Assembly (NCBI RefSeq): GCF_003852515.1 | Contig: NZ_QAJK01000125.1 | Location: 1 to 64,000, forward strand | DNA: 64,000 nucleotides | Direction of reading: 5' to 3' | DNA from: Variovorax sp. KBW07 | GTDB lineage: Bacteria; Pseudomonadota; Gammaproteobacteria; Burkholderiales; Burkholderiaceae_C | Shown here: piece after piece, positions 34,990 through 43,704 of the stretch | How positions within the stretch are numbered: position 1 is the stretch's first letter | Layout of the letters: every line of letters begins with the position of its first letter | Made by a program: the position numbers and the translations under genes | The notes under the pieces: model-generated | Databases searched by the model: none | What the model was told of the DNA's origin: nothing | The model's input: the letters and a program-made list of their open reading frames with translations, nothing else

Positions 34990-35493
34990 ATGATCGAGTT
35001 TTTTCACACCCGGGAACGCCTGCGCTTCCTGTTGTACGTAGGCGCCATTGCCGTGCCGCTGCTGCTTGCCGCGGCCTGGTTCGTGAACCGCATGGAAGAT
35101 TCGTCGGCCGCCGCGGGCGAGCCCAACGCGCAGGGCGGGCGAAGCTACCGCATCCAGGAAAAGAGCGGTGCCAAGGCCTTGCCGCCGCCGCTGGCCGCCC
35201 TGCTCTCGGTGCCGCCCAAGACCGCCATGACCGACGTGAGCGTGAGCATCGACAGCGCCGGCCGCGTGACAGGTGCGGCCATCAAGGCGTTCAGCACCGA
35301 CGACTTCAAGACCGTGGCCGCCTTCCACAAGCCCACGCTCTCGCCCGTGACCCGCGAGGACGCAAGCGCGTTGTGGGGCGTGCGCGATGGCTACGAGATC
35401 AAGATCTCGCAAGAGACGAAGTTCTTCGACAACGATCCCTACAAGGACCGCACGAAGATCGAGTACTACATCAACCCGGTGAAGAGGCCGTAG
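34990..35493 (+). CDS. Membrane-anchored protein of unknown function
   Basis: A 167-residue protein with one N-terminal membrane helix (about residues 12-31, FLLYVGAIAVPLLLAAAWFV) and a periplasmic domain rich in Lys and Asp. The end reads NDPYKDRTKIEYYINPVKRP. No family recognised. Its 3' end overlaps the livM stop by 23 bases in convergent orientation. Confidence 0.6.
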   Translation: MIEFFHTRERLRFLLYVGAIAVPLLLAAAWFVNRMEDSSAAAGEPNAQGGRSYRIQEKSGAKALPPPLAALLSVPPKTAMTDVSVSIDSAGRVTGAAIKAFSTDDFKTVAAFHKPTLSPVTREDASALWGVRDGYEIKISQETKFFDNDPYKDRTKIEYYINPVKRP

Positions 35494-36562
35494 GAGGCGC
35501 TGCTGCAGCAGGCGCGGCAGCCTCGGCCGTTGCGCGCAGCAGCTTTCGCTGCGTGGGAAACAGCGACCAGCCCCACCGCTGCTGCGCGTAGCCCCACAGG
35601 CCCTGCTTGAAGAACAGCGTGACCAGGATCGCCAGCAGCCCGAGCCCCAGCAGGTACCAGGTGCCGTAGTCGCTCAGGAACTTGTTGAGCGCCCAGAAGA
35701 TGAACGCCCCCACCAGCGGCCCTTCGATGCGCCCGATGCCGCCGATGACGACCATGAAGATCGCGAAGGCCGTCCAGTTGACGCTGAAGGCCGCATCGGG
35801 GCTGATGCGCAGGTTGCCCACGAAGTACAGCGCGCCCGCCAGCCCCGCGCCGAAGGCCGCGACCACATACACCGCGAGCTTCATGCGCGCGACCGGAATG
35901 CCTTGCGACTCGGCCGCCACTTCGTTGTCGCGAATGGCCAGCAGCGCCAGCCCGCGCTTGCTGCGCAGGAACAGGTAGACCAATGCGATGGCCGCGACCA
36001 CGCAGGCCAGCGCCATCCAGTAGGTGGTGCTCTCGCGCGTGGCCTTGTCGATGCCGCGCAGCGCCGTCAGCGTGGTGCCCGAGCCGCCGCCCACCGCCGA
36101 CACGTTGGCAAAGCTCAACCGGAACACCTCGGCAATGACCCAGGTGCCGATGGCGAAGTAGCCGCCCGACAAGCGGAACGCGACGAAGGACACGGGAATG
36201 GCAACGAGCCCCGCGGCCAGCGCGCCCAACGGTATCGCGATGAACGGATTGATGCCCGCGAAGTTGCCGAGCATCAGCATCACGTAGCCGCCGAAACCGA
36301 AGAAGGCCTGCTGCCCGATGCTCACCATGCCGCCGTAGCCGGCGAGCAGGTTCCACATCATCGCGAAGATGAAGTAGCAGGCGATCTCGACGAACTCGCG
36401 CATCCAGCTCGACTCGCCCCACAACGGCAGGCTGGCGGCGAGCAGCACGAGCACAAGGCCGACGACGAGCGCGGTGCGGCTCGCGGCGGTGGCGCGCGAA
36501 ACTTCGAAAGAGGCAGCGTGGCTGTGGGCCTGGGTGTGGGGCATGGTCGTCATCGGCTTCAT
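35471..36562 (-). CDS. livM: Branched-chain-type ABC transporter permease (LivM)
   Basis: A 363-residue inner-membrane permease of the LivM type. The signature EIACYFIFAMMWNLLAGYGGMVSIGQQAFFGFGGY is present, with a cytosolic coupling segment FLRSKRGLALLAIRDNEVAAESQGI. A Pro/Ala tail follows the last helix. Its ATG overlaps the livH stop (ATGA). Together with livH, livF, livG and the binding protein it forms an importer. Proximity to the hydroquinone dioxygenase genes suggests an aromatic substrate rather than leucine. Confidence 0.88.
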   Translation of the reverse strand: MKPMTTMPHTQAHSHAASFEVSRATAASRTALVVGLVLVLLAASLPLWGESSWMREFVEIACYFIFAMMWNLLAGYGGMVSIGQQAFFGFGGYVMLMLGNFAGINPFIAIPLGALAAGLVAIPVSFVAFRLSGGYFAIGTWVIAEVFRLSFANVSAVGGGSGTTLTALRGIDKATRESTTYWMALACVVAAIALVYLFLRSKRGLALLAIRDNEVAAESQGIPVARMKLAVYVVAAFGAGLAGALYFVGNLRISPDAAFSVNWTAFAIFMVVIGGIGRIEGPLVGAFIFWALNKFLSDYGTWYLLGLGLLAILVTLFFKQGLWGYAQQRWGWSLFPTQRKLLRATAEAAAPAAAAPPTASSPG

Positions 36563-37434
36563 CCGCGTGTCTTGGGGAAAAGCCCCTGCGGCCGCAGCAC
36601 CAGCACGACCAGGAACACGATGTGCCCGGCCCAGATGCCCCAGCCGGGGTCGAGGCGGAAGCCGATCTGCTGGGTGATGCCGAGAATCATCGCGCCCGCC
36701 AGCGTGCCCCAGAAGGAACCCATGCCGCCGATGATCACCGCCTCGAAGGCAAAGAGCAGCAGCAGTGGCCCATCCGATGGCGAAACGGTCGTGCGCATGC
36801 CTTGCAGCGCACCGGCGATGGCGATGAGCACGAAGGCAATGGCGGTCGCGAAGGCGTAGACCTTCTTGGCGTTCAGGCCCATCAGCTCGGCGATCTCGCG
36901 GTCGTCCGACACGGCGCGAAACGAACGGCCCAATGCCGTGCGCGCGAACAGCCATTGCAGCGCGCCGGTGGCCACGACCGCGATGGCCAGCACGGCCAGC
37001 GGCAGCACGCCGAGCGAAAGCGAATCGCCCAGCGTCACGCCTTGCGTGTTGAGTCCCCCGGTCTCGATGGCGCGCGGATCGGCGGAGAACAGCTCGAGCA
37101 GCAGGTTCTGGATGACGATCGACAGGCCGAAGGTCACGACCAGCGAAGGCAGCGGGTCTTTGCCGAGCGTGCCGTTCAGCACGTAGCGTTGCAGCGCGTA
37201 GCCGAACGCGAAGGCCACGGGCAGCACCGCGAGCGCAATCGCTGCCACGAGCCACGGTGCCGCATCGCCACCCGACACCGACACGCCCGCAATGACCGCG
37301 AACGCACCGAGGATGATGAAGTCGCCCTGCGCCGTATTGGTGAGCCGCATCACGCCGAACATCAGCGACTGGCCCAGCGCGAACAGCGTGTAGAGCCCGC
37401 CGAGCAGCACGCCCTGGACAACGGTTTCAAGCAC
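36559..37434 (-). CDS. livH: Branched-chain-type ABC transporter permease (LivH)
   Basis: A 291-residue permease with the LivH start GVLLGGLYTLFALGQSLMFGVMRLTNTAQGDFIILGAF and the coupling motif TALGRSFRAVSDDREIAELMGLN. Eight or so membrane helices. It overlaps livF by 8 bases and livM by 4, so the genes are cotranscribed. Confidence 0.9.
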   Translation of the reverse strand: MLETVVQGVLLGGLYTLFALGQSLMFGVMRLTNTAQGDFIILGAFAVIAGVSVSGGDAAPWLVAAIALAVLPVAFAFGYALQRYVLNGTLGKDPLPSLVVTFGLSIVIQNLLLELFSADPRAIETGGLNTQGVTLGDSLSLGVLPLAVLAIAVVATGALQWLFARTALGRSFRAVSDDREIAELMGLNAKKVYAFATAIAFVLIAIAGALQGMRTTVSPSDGPLLLLFAFEAVIIGGMGSFWGTLAGAMILGITQQIGFRLDPGWGIWAGHIVFLVVLVLRPQGLFPKTRG

Positions 37435-38146
37435 GGGCGGCCTCCGCGATGCCGAAGTAGGCCTGCGAGATCTGCTCGCGCGTGAGGTCGCTCGATCTTC
37501 CCTGGAGCGACACGCGGCCTTCCTGCAGGCAGTAGATGCGCTGCGACACCTGGCGCGCCATGGTCACGTCCTGCTCGACGATGACGACGGTCATGCCCTC
37601 GCCGGTGATGGTCGGCATGGCGGCGTAGATCTCGCGGATGACGATGGGCGCGAGACCCAGCGAGAGTTCGTCGCACAGCAGCAGCTCGGGGTTGCTCATG
37701 AGCGCGCGTCCGAGCGCGACCATCTGCTGCTGGCCGCCCGAGAGCGACGTGCCGGGCTGGTGGCGCTTCTCGGCAAGGATGGGGAACAGCGCGTACAGGC
37801 GCTGCAGGTTCCACGGGCCCTTGCGGCCCGCCGTGGCGCCCATCAGCAGGTTCTCTTCCACGCTGAGGCTGGGGAACAGGCGACGGCCTTCGGGCACCAT
37901 GGCCAGGCCGCGCCGCACGATCTCGCCGGGCGGCAAGCCACCGATGGACTCGCCCTTGAAGTGGATCGCTTCACGCGGGGCGCGGACCAGGCCGGTGAGG
38001 CTCTTGAGGAAGGTCGATTTGCCTGCGCCGTTGGCGCCGATGATGGCGACGAGTTCGCCTTGGGTCAGGGTGAAGTCGATGCCGAAGAGGGCTTGGGCGT
38101 CGCCGTAGAAGGCCTTCAGCGCGTGGGTGGAAAGCAGGGTATTCAT
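37427..38146 (-). CDS. livF: ABC transporter ATP-binding protein (LivF)
   Basis: A 239-residue ATPase: Walker A GANGAGKST, Q-loop region MVPEGRRLFPSLSVEENL, signature LSGGQQQMVALGRAL, Walker B LLLCDELSLGLAP and switch His replaced by Gln in VIVEQD (normal for LivF). It pairs with LivG to drive the transporter. A 160-base gap with a long inverted repeat separates it from livG. Confidence 0.92.
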   Translation of the reverse strand: MNTLLSTHALKAFYGDAQALFGIDFTLTQGELVAIIGANGAGKSTFLKSLTGLVRAPREAIHFKGESIGGLPPGEIVRRGLAMVPEGRRLFPSLSVEENLLMGATAGRKGPWNLQRLYALFPILAEKRHQPGTSLSGGQQQMVALGRALMSNPELLLCDELSLGLAPIVIREIYAAMPTITGEGMTVVIVEQDVTMARQVSQRIYCLQEGRVSLQGRSSDLTREQISQAYFGIAEAARA

Positions 38147-38169
38147 GGCCGCTTCTCCTCTCGGTCTTG

Positions 38170-38284
38170 CTCCCTCTCCCGCTTGCGGGAGAGGGTTGGG
38201 GTGAGGGCCAGCGGCGATGACGAAGCGCGCGGCTGTTCAACGGCCGATGCCCTCACCCTAGCCCTCTCCCGGAGGGAGAGGGGA
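38170..38284. repeat. Intergenic inverted-repeat element, copy 1
   Basis: The segment begins CTCCCTCTCCCGCTTGCGGG and continues GAGAGGGTTGGGGTGAGGG. It ends in the approximate reverse complement (CCCTCACCCTAGCCCTCTCCC at 38251-38270, then GGAGGGAGAGGGG), with about 40 bases between the arms. The outer parts of each arm can also fold on themselves. Copy 2, of the same design, is at 41873-41970. It lies between livG and livF and would form a strong mRNA structure that could set their relative expression. Confidence 0.75.
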
Positions 38285-38306
38285 CAACACGAAAAACAAA
38301 CGCGGT

Positions 38307-39026
38307 TCATGCCTCCATCCCCATGTACACCCGCCGCACTTCCACATCATTCATCACCGCCCGCGGCTCCCCCTCCGCCAGCTTCTGCCCGAAGTTGATG
38401 ACGAACAACCGGTCCGCCAGCGACAGCAATGCATGCACCACATGTTCGATCCAGATCATCGTCACGCCGCGCGCCTTGATGCGCTTGAGCTCGTCGACCA
38501 GCACCGCGGCTTCGGGTTCTGTCAGGCCGCCGGCGATCTCGTCGAGCAGCAGCAGTTGCGGCTTGGTCGCCAGCGCACGCGCCAGTTCGAGCCGCTTGCG
38601 GTCGAGCAGCGTGAGTCCGCCGGCCGGCTTGTTGGCATTCGCCATCAGCCCGGTCTGCGCCAGCACTTCATGCGCCGTCTGCCACGCCTCGCGCTCGGTC
38701 TGCTGCCCGCCGAAGCAGGCGGCGGTGACGAGGTTCTCGAACACGCTCATGTTGCCGAACGGCTGCGGCACCTGGTAGCTGCGGCCTATGCCCGCATGGC
38801 AGCGCTGGTGCGGCTTGAGCCGCGTCACGTCGCGGCCCGCGTATTCGACGCGGCCCGCATCGACGCGCACGTCGCCCGAGATCAGGTTGAACAGCGTGGT
38901 CTTGCCCGCGCCGTTGGGCCCGAGAATGCCCAGCGTCTCGCCCTCGGCCACCGACAGCGAAATGTCGTCGGTGACCTTGAGTGCGCCGTAAGACTTGCTC
39001 ACGGCATGCAGTGCCAGCAGCGCCAT
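38307..39026 (-). CDS. livG: ABC transporter ATP-binding protein (LivG)
   Basis: A 239-residue ATPase: Walker A GPNGAGKTT, the LivG-type GIGRSYQVPQPFGNMSVFENL, Walker B LLLLDEIAGGL and switch His in MIWIEHVVHAL. The signature motif is LTLLDRKRLELARAL, degenerate as in other LivG proteins. It follows the binding protein gene by 19 bases on the same strand. Confidence 0.9.
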   Translation of the reverse strand: MALLALHAVSKSYGALKVTDDISLSVAEGETLGILGPNGAGKTTLFNLISGDVRVDAGRVEYAGRDVTRLKPHQRCHAGIGRSYQVPQPFGNMSVFENLVTAACFGGQQTEREAWQTAHEVLAQTGLMANANKPAGGLTLLDRKRLELARALATKPQLLLLDEIAGGLTEPEAAVLVDELKRIKARGVTMIWIEHVVHALLSLADRLFVINFGQKLAEGEPRAVMNDVEVRRVYMGMEA

Positions 39027-39045
39027 GGTGCTTGCCTGCCTGCCG

Positions 39046-40299
39046 TCAGAGCAGCCGCAGCATGCCGCCGGCCGGGATGCTCCTGGCCGCCTCGTTGTTC
39101 ACGATGGTCAGCTCGACCTTGTACTTCTTGCCCTTGCCCCACTGGCCCAGCACCAGCGGCGTCTTGCTGACGTTCTTGAACGGGCCCTGGCCGCCCCACT
39201 TCACCGGGCCGACCACGGAATCGATCGACGTCGCCGCCACCGCATCGCGCACGTCGCCGGCCTTGAGCGACTTCGAACGCGACAGCGCATTCGCCGCCAC
39301 TTCGAACAGCGCATGCGCAAAGCCGATGGGCTGCGTCCACTGCTTTTTCGCACCGGCCTCGTAGGCCTCGGCCAGCGCCTTCGCGCTCTGCTTCGTGAGG
39401 CTCGACGTGAACGGATGCGACGGGCTCCACCACACCTCGGTCGACAGGCCGTCGCCCAGGTCGCCCAGCGCCTCGATCGCGCCGGGGAACAGCAGCGCCT
39501 TGCCCAGCGTGATGACCTTCGGCTTGAAGCCCTGCTGCCGCGCCTGCGTGAGGAAGGTCTTGGCATCGGGCGGAATCACCACGCCGGTGACGATCTCGAC
39601 GCCCTCTTTCTTGAAGGCCGCAATCTGCGCGCTGAAGTCCTGCGTGCCGTTCTGGAAGCGGCCGGGGTCGGTGAGCGTGAAGCCCATCTGCGCGAGCGGC
39701 TTGGGAAAGCCCAGCTCCTTGTCGCCCCAGGCGTTGCCGTCGCCGTCGTTCGGGAACAGGCCGCCGACCTTCTTGTTGGTGGCGAGCGTCTTCCAGCCGT
39801 TGGTGAAATTGGCGATGACGTCTTCGAGGCCCCAGAACAGGTGGTACGTCCAGTTGAAGCCTTTCGCCGGATCGCCCTTGCGGCCGAAGAACCACGGCTG
39901 CCACGGCACCACGCTGGAGATGCAGGGCACCTCGTTGAGCTCGCATGCATCGCTTACCGGGTTGGCGGTTTCGGGCGTGCCCGCGGTGAGCACCAGCGCC
40001 ACCTTGTCCTTGAGGATCAGGTCGTTCGCCACCTCGCCCGCGCGGTTGGGGTTCGACTGGCTGTCCTTCAGCACGATCTGTACCGCGTACTTCCTGCCGC
40101 CGACGCTGATGCCGTCCTTGAAGGCCGACTTCATCTGCTCGATGACCCATTTGTCGGCCTCGCCAAAGGGCGCGAGCGGGCCGGTCTGCGGCGACACGTA
40201 GCCGATCTTCAGCGTGTCGGCCGCGAAAACCAGCGGTGCCGCGCCCGAGGCCACGAGTGCGGCGGTGGCCTGCGTGAACTGTCTGCGATTGAATGTCAT
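39046..40299 (-). CDS. ABC transporter substrate-binding protein (LivK-like)
   Basis: A 417-residue periplasmic protein. The N-terminus MTFNRRQFTQATAALVASGAAPLVFAA may be a Tat-type signal (Arg-Arg before the hydrophobic core). The mature part starts DTLKIGYVSPQTGPLAPFGEAD and is the leucine/aromatic-type type I binding fold. At over 400 residues it is longer than LivK (about 370), like receptors for aromatic acids or amides. First gene of the transporter group; located between livG and the semialdehyde dehydrogenase. Confidence 0.85.
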   Translation of the reverse strand: MTFNRRQFTQATAALVASGAAPLVFAADTLKIGYVSPQTGPLAPFGEADKWVIEQMKSAFKDGISVGGRKYAVQIVLKDSQSNPNRAGEVANDLILKDKVALVLTAGTPETANPVSDACELNEVPCISSVVPWQPWFFGRKGDPAKGFNWTYHLFWGLEDVIANFTNGWKTLATNKKVGGLFPNDGDGNAWGDKELGFPKPLAQMGFTLTDPGRFQNGTQDFSAQIAAFKKEGVEIVTGVVIPPDAKTFLTQARQQGFKPKVITLGKALLFPGAIEALGDLGDGLSTEVWWSPSHPFTSSLTKQSAKALAEAYEAGAKKQWTQPIGFAHALFEVAANALSRSKSLKAGDVRDAVAATSIDSVVGPVKWGGQGPFKNVSKTPLVLGQWGKGKKYKVELTIVNNEAARSIPAGGMLRLL

Positions 40300-40352
40300 G
40301 GTTGTCTCCGTCTCTTGTGTTTGTGGTGCCGCGCTACAGGGGTTCTGCTCAG

Positions 40353-41861
40353 TCAGCGCACGAAGTGCGGCGGTATCTGCGCGTCGACGTTCACCCACAC
40401 GCTCTTGACCTGCGTGTATTCGCGCATCGCATCGAAGCCCATTTCTCGGCCGTAGCCGCTCTGGCCGACGCCGCCGAAGGGCGAGCCGGGGTTCACGCGC
40501 TTGTAGCTGTTGATCCAGACCATGCCGGCGTGCAGGTCGCGCGCCACCTTGTGGGCGCGCTGCAGGTTGTTTGTCCACAAGCCGCTGCCCAAGCCGTAGT
40601 CGGTGCCGTTGGCAATCTGCATGGCCTCTTCGTCGTTCCTGAAGGTGAGCACAGTGACGAAGGGTCCGAAGACTTCTTCCTGCGCGACACGGTCCTTGTA
40701 CGACTTCGCGCGCATGACCGTGGGCTCGACATAGCAGCCCTTGGCCAGATCGCCGCCGGGCGACTTGCCGCCCGCGAGCAGTTGGCCGCCCTCGCCTTGC
40801 GCCACGTCGACATAGCTGAGCACGCGCTCGCGATGCTGTGCGCTGGTGAGCGGGCCCATCTCGGTGTCGTCGTCGAGCGGGTTGCCCAGGCGTATGGATT
40901 TCGCGAGCGGAATGAACCGGTCGAGAAACGCATCGGCGATCTTCTCGTGCAGCATCAGCCGCGAACCCGCGATGCAGGCCTGCCCCTGGTTGTGGAAGAT
41001 GGCCCAAGCACTGCCGTTCACCGCGGCCTGCAGGTTTGCGTCTTCGAACACGATGTTGGGGCCCTTGCCGCCGAGTTCGAGCTGCACCTTCTTCAGGTTG
41101 CCCGCGCTCGCCTGCACGATGCACCGCCCCGTCGCGGTGCTGCCGGTGAAGGCGATCTTGCCAATCTCCGGGTGCTCGGCGATGTACTGGCCCGCCACGC
41201 TGCCCAGGCCCGGCAGCATGTTGACCACGCCGGGCGGCAGGCCCGCTTCGGCCATCAGCTCGGCGATGCGCAGCGACGACAGCGGCGTGATCTCCGCCGG
41301 CTTCATCACGATGCAGTTGCCGGCCGCGAGCGCGGGCGCCATCTTCCAGCTGGTGAACATGAGCGGGAAGTTCCATGGCACCACCTGGCCGACGATGCCG
41401 ACGGGCTCGCGCAGCGTGTAGTTGAGAAAGCCCTCTTCGACGGGAATGGTCTCGCCCTGGAACTTGTCGGCCATGCCGCCGAAGTAGCGAAAGCACGCGG
41501 CGGTGCGCGGCACGTCGAGCCGGCGCGAATCGCGGATGGGGTGGCCGGTGTCGAGCGATTCGAGGCGCGCGAGTTCTTCGGCGTTGGCTTCGATGAGATC
41601 GGCGAGCTTCAGCAGGATGCGGCCGCGGTCAGCGGCGGCCATGCGGCTCCACTTGGGGAACGCACGCTTTGCCGCGGCCACGGCCTTGTCGACGTCGGCC
41701 TTGCCGGCGAGTGCGACGTTGGCGATGGGCGTGTTGTCGTGCGGGTTCAGCGTGGCCAGGGTCTCGCCGGATTCGGCGTCGATGAAGCGGCCGTCGATGA
41801 AGAGCTGGTGGCGGATGGGCGTGCGAAGGCCTGCCGCGATGGCGATGTCATTGGGCTTCAT
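40353..41861 (-). CDS. hapE: 4-Hydroxymuconic semialdehyde dehydrogenase-type aldehyde dehydrogenase
   Basis: A 502-residue NAD(P)-dependent aldehyde dehydrogenase. Active Glu is in QLELGGKGPNIV, active Cys in NQGQACIAGSR, nucleotide site in FTGSTATGR, and the oxyanion Asn in VVPWNFPLM. The family alone would only say aldehyde dehydrogenase. The two genes directly upstream look like the small and large subunits of hydroquinone 1,2-dioxygenase, whose product 4-hydroxymuconic semialdehyde is oxidised to maleylacetate by HapE/PnpE. The assignment rests on this context. Confidence 0.75.
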   Translation of the reverse strand: MKPNDIAIAAGLRTPIRHQLFIDGRFIDAESGETLATLNPHDNTPIANVALAGKADVDKAVAAAKRAFPKWSRMAAADRGRILLKLADLIEANAEELARLESLDTGHPIRDSRRLDVPRTAACFRYFGGMADKFQGETIPVEEGFLNYTLREPVGIVGQVVPWNFPLMFTSWKMAPALAAGNCIVMKPAEITPLSSLRIAELMAEAGLPPGVVNMLPGLGSVAGQYIAEHPEIGKIAFTGSTATGRCIVQASAGNLKKVQLELGGKGPNIVFEDANLQAAVNGSAWAIFHNQGQACIAGSRLMLHEKIADAFLDRFIPLAKSIRLGNPLDDDTEMGPLTSAQHRERVLSYVDVAQGEGGQLLAGGKSPGGDLAKGCYVEPTVMRAKSYKDRVAQEEVFGPFVTVLTFRNDEEAMQIANGTDYGLGSGLWTNNLQRAHKVARDLHAGMVWINSYKRVNPGSPFGGVGQSGYGREMGFDAMREYTQVKSVWVNVDAQIPPHFVR

Positions 41862-41872
41862 GTTTTTGCATT

Positions 41873-41970
41873 CCTCCCTCTCCCCTTGGGGAGAGGGTTG
41901 GGGTGAGGGGGCAGCGGTGGCACGAACACCACCCTCACCCCAACCCTCTCCCGCTCGCGGGAGAGGGAGC
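41873..41970. repeat. Intergenic inverted-repeat element, copy 2
   Basis: Perfect 19-bp arms: GAGAGGGTTGGGGTGAGGG at 41891-41909 and its complement at 41932-41950. Each arm is extended by a smaller hairpin of its own (CTCTCCCCTTGGGGAGAG and CTCTCCCGCTCGCGGGAGAG). Same design as the element at 38170-38284. It lies between the dioxygenase large-subunit gene and the dehydrogenase gene within one operon. Confidence 0.8.
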
Positions 41971-41973
41971 CAT

Positions 41974-42981
41974 TCAGAACTCGACCGGAATCTCCGGGCT
42001 CTCGCCCTTCTGGATCTCGTACACCAGGCTGGGCGAGCCGTTCTCCCACACCAGCAGCATCGAGCGCTTCGGGCTGAAGCCCTGGTGGCGGCAGTAGGCG
42101 GGCATGGCGGCCATGTCGCCGGCCTTCATGATCACGCGGGCCATGGGCCTGCCGGTGTTCTTGTCGCCGCAGTCCCAGTGGATCTCGTCGGTCATCTGGA
42201 AGAACCACTCGACACGGTCGTTGCCGTGGATGATCGGCAGGATGTGCTCTTCGGTCGTCGGGCACATGTAGCTGTGCTTCACCACCGAGGTGAAGCTCGG
42301 GTTCCACGTGACCTGCGAACGGCTCAGGAAGCCGAAGAGATTGAAGGCATGCACGTCGTTCTCGAAGCCGGGCTCGGGGTGCAGCTCGGGTTGGCCCTGC
42401 GGCACGTCGGCAAAAGCGCGGTTGACCGGTGCGCCGCGCTCGTCGCTGCGCAGGTCCAGGTCGCCCTTCAGGCCCACGCAGCGCTTGGCCAGCTCGCGCG
42501 CCCGGGTGATCTTGGCGGTGTTGTTGCCCTTCTTGCGGCCGTAGGGCGAGCCGGTTTCCTGCGGCGCGGCGAAAGGGTCGAAGCTTTCGTTGGTCCAGTC
42601 GTCGAGCATGGCTTCGAAGGTGGCGCGGATCTGCGCGGTCGGGAAGTTCTCGAGCAGGTCGATGCCCGCGTCCTTCATGGTGCCGTTGAAGCTGCCGGCA
42701 TACAGGTCGACCGACTCGTAGTGGTTGACGGTGCCGAACACGTCGTCGAAGTTGACCCAGCCGTAGAAGAAGCCCCAGGCCACGTCGCGCATCAGCGCGC
42801 GCAGGTAGCTGCCGGCGTCCATGGTGTGGCTCATGGGGCGGCCGTCGCGGGTCTTCCAGCCGATGTGCACGAAATATTCGTCGCGGCGAAAGCTGAAGCT
42901 GCCGAGCGAAAAGTCCTTGTAGCCGAGCGTGGCGTCGGGCTGCGACGCGATCACCTTGGCGAGTTCTGCGGGTGCGTTCAT
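41974..42981 (-). CDS. hapD: Hydroquinone 1,2-dioxygenase large subunit (type II, HapD/PnpD-like)
   Basis: A 335-residue protein with a size close to the 38 kDa large subunit of HapCD/PnpCD hydroquinone dioxygenases. It has a cupin-like C-terminal part with His/Glu residues (KHSYMCPTTEEHILPIIHGND, EIHWDCGD, MPAYCRHQGFSPKRSMLLVWENG). No extradiol or intradiol catechol dioxygenase motif is present. It is paired with an upstream cupin gene of small-subunit size and followed by a semialdehyde dehydrogenase, the gene order of the hap/pnp pathway. An AGGAG site precedes the ATG. Databases sometimes label relatives hydroxyquinol dioxygenase. Confidence 0.72.
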   Translation of the reverse strand: MNAPAELAKVIASQPDATLGYKDFSLGSFSFRRDEYFVHIGWKTRDGRPMSHTMDAGSYLRALMRDVAWGFFYGWVNFDDVFGTVNHYESVDLYAGSFNGTMKDAGIDLLENFPTAQIRATFEAMLDDWTNESFDPFAAPQETGSPYGRKKGNNTAKITRARELAKRCVGLKGDLDLRSDERGAPVNRAFADVPQGQPELHPEPGFENDVHAFNLFGFLSRSQVTWNPSFTSVVKHSYMCPTTEEHILPIIHGNDRVEWFFQMTDEIHWDCGDKNTGRPMARVIMKAGDMAAMPAYCRHQGFSPKRSMLLVWENGSPSLVYEIQKGESPEIPVEF

Positions 42982-43010
42982 GGTGTGTGGCTCCTCGGTG
43001 TTCGGTGCAA

Positions 43011-43544
43011 TCAATGGGACTGGCAGATGTCGGCCCACTTTTCTACGGAGAGTTCGCCCTTGCAGCTCTGCAGCACGATCACGCCGGGGTCGCCGGCGGT
43101 GCGGAACTGGTAGGCGGTGTTCTTGGGCAGCAGGCCCTGGTGGCCGCGCGAGAGCTTCATCCAGCCCATCTTCTTGCCCTGCGGCTCGCCCTTGACGAGC
43201 ACCGCGCCGTTCTTCTCCGTGTCGGCCACGGCCTGGCTTGCATCGAGCTGCACCAGGTGCACCTCGACCTCGCCGTCCATCACCAGCGCGAATTCGTCGT
43301 GCGCGCAGGTGAACCACGGCGAAGTGCCTTCGGCGCGAAGTGTCTCCAGCACGTAGATCTGGTTCTGGCCGAACACCACCTTCTCGTACGGCTTGCTGGT
43401 GCTGGCTATTTCGAAGCAGTTGGAAAACGCGTAGTGGCGAACGTCGTCGTCGATGGGTTCGACGTGGCCCTTCTCGAAGTGCTTGAGCGACCCGAAGCGG
43501 GTCTTGTACGCAGTGGAAGCGGTGGAAGCGGTGGTGCTGGTCAT
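43011..43544 (-). CDS. hapC: Hydroquinone 1,2-dioxygenase small subunit (cupin, HapC/PnpC-like)
   Basis: A 177-residue cupin protein. The barrel is visible from FTCAHDEFALVMDGEVEVHLV to RGHQGLLPKNTAYQFRTAG. The N-terminus has a low-complexity MTSTTASTASTA tail. Size fits the about 18 kDa small subunit of type II hydroquinone dioxygenase. It is the first gene of the hapCDE-like unit, 29 bases before the large subunit and about 160 bases after lysR on the same strand. GGAG precedes the start. Confidence 0.72.
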   Translation of the reverse strand: MTSTTASTASTAYKTRFGSLKHFEKGHVEPIDDDVRHYAFSNCFEIASTSKPYEKVVFGQNQIYVLETLRAEGTSPWFTCAHDEFALVMDGEVEVHLVQLDASQAVADTEKNGAVLVKGEPQGKKMGWMKLSRGHQGLLPKNTAYQFRTAGDPGVIVLQSCKGELSVEKWADICQSH

Positions 43545-43624
43545 GGCGTGTCTCCGGTTGTCTTCAGCGATGGGCGAACTCTAGGAGTCAACCGCCGCCA
43601 CCGGTAGGGACCAGATTGGAAGAG

Positions 43625-43649
43625 GATTGTTCGGCGTCTCCGAACAATC
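43625..43649. promoter_or_regulatory. 10-bp palindrome, probable LysR operator
   Basis: GATTGTTCGG and CCGAACAATC are perfect inverted arms around a 5-base centre. There is no following T tract in either direction, so it is not an intrinsic terminator. It lies between lysR and hapC, about 80 bases upstream of the hapC start, and contains the T-N11-A pattern of LysR boxes. Confidence 0.6.
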
Positions 43650-43704
43650 GGCCGGGTTTACCCGCTCCCCGTGCCGCGCACGCTGCGTCGGGGCCCGGCG
43701 TGCT

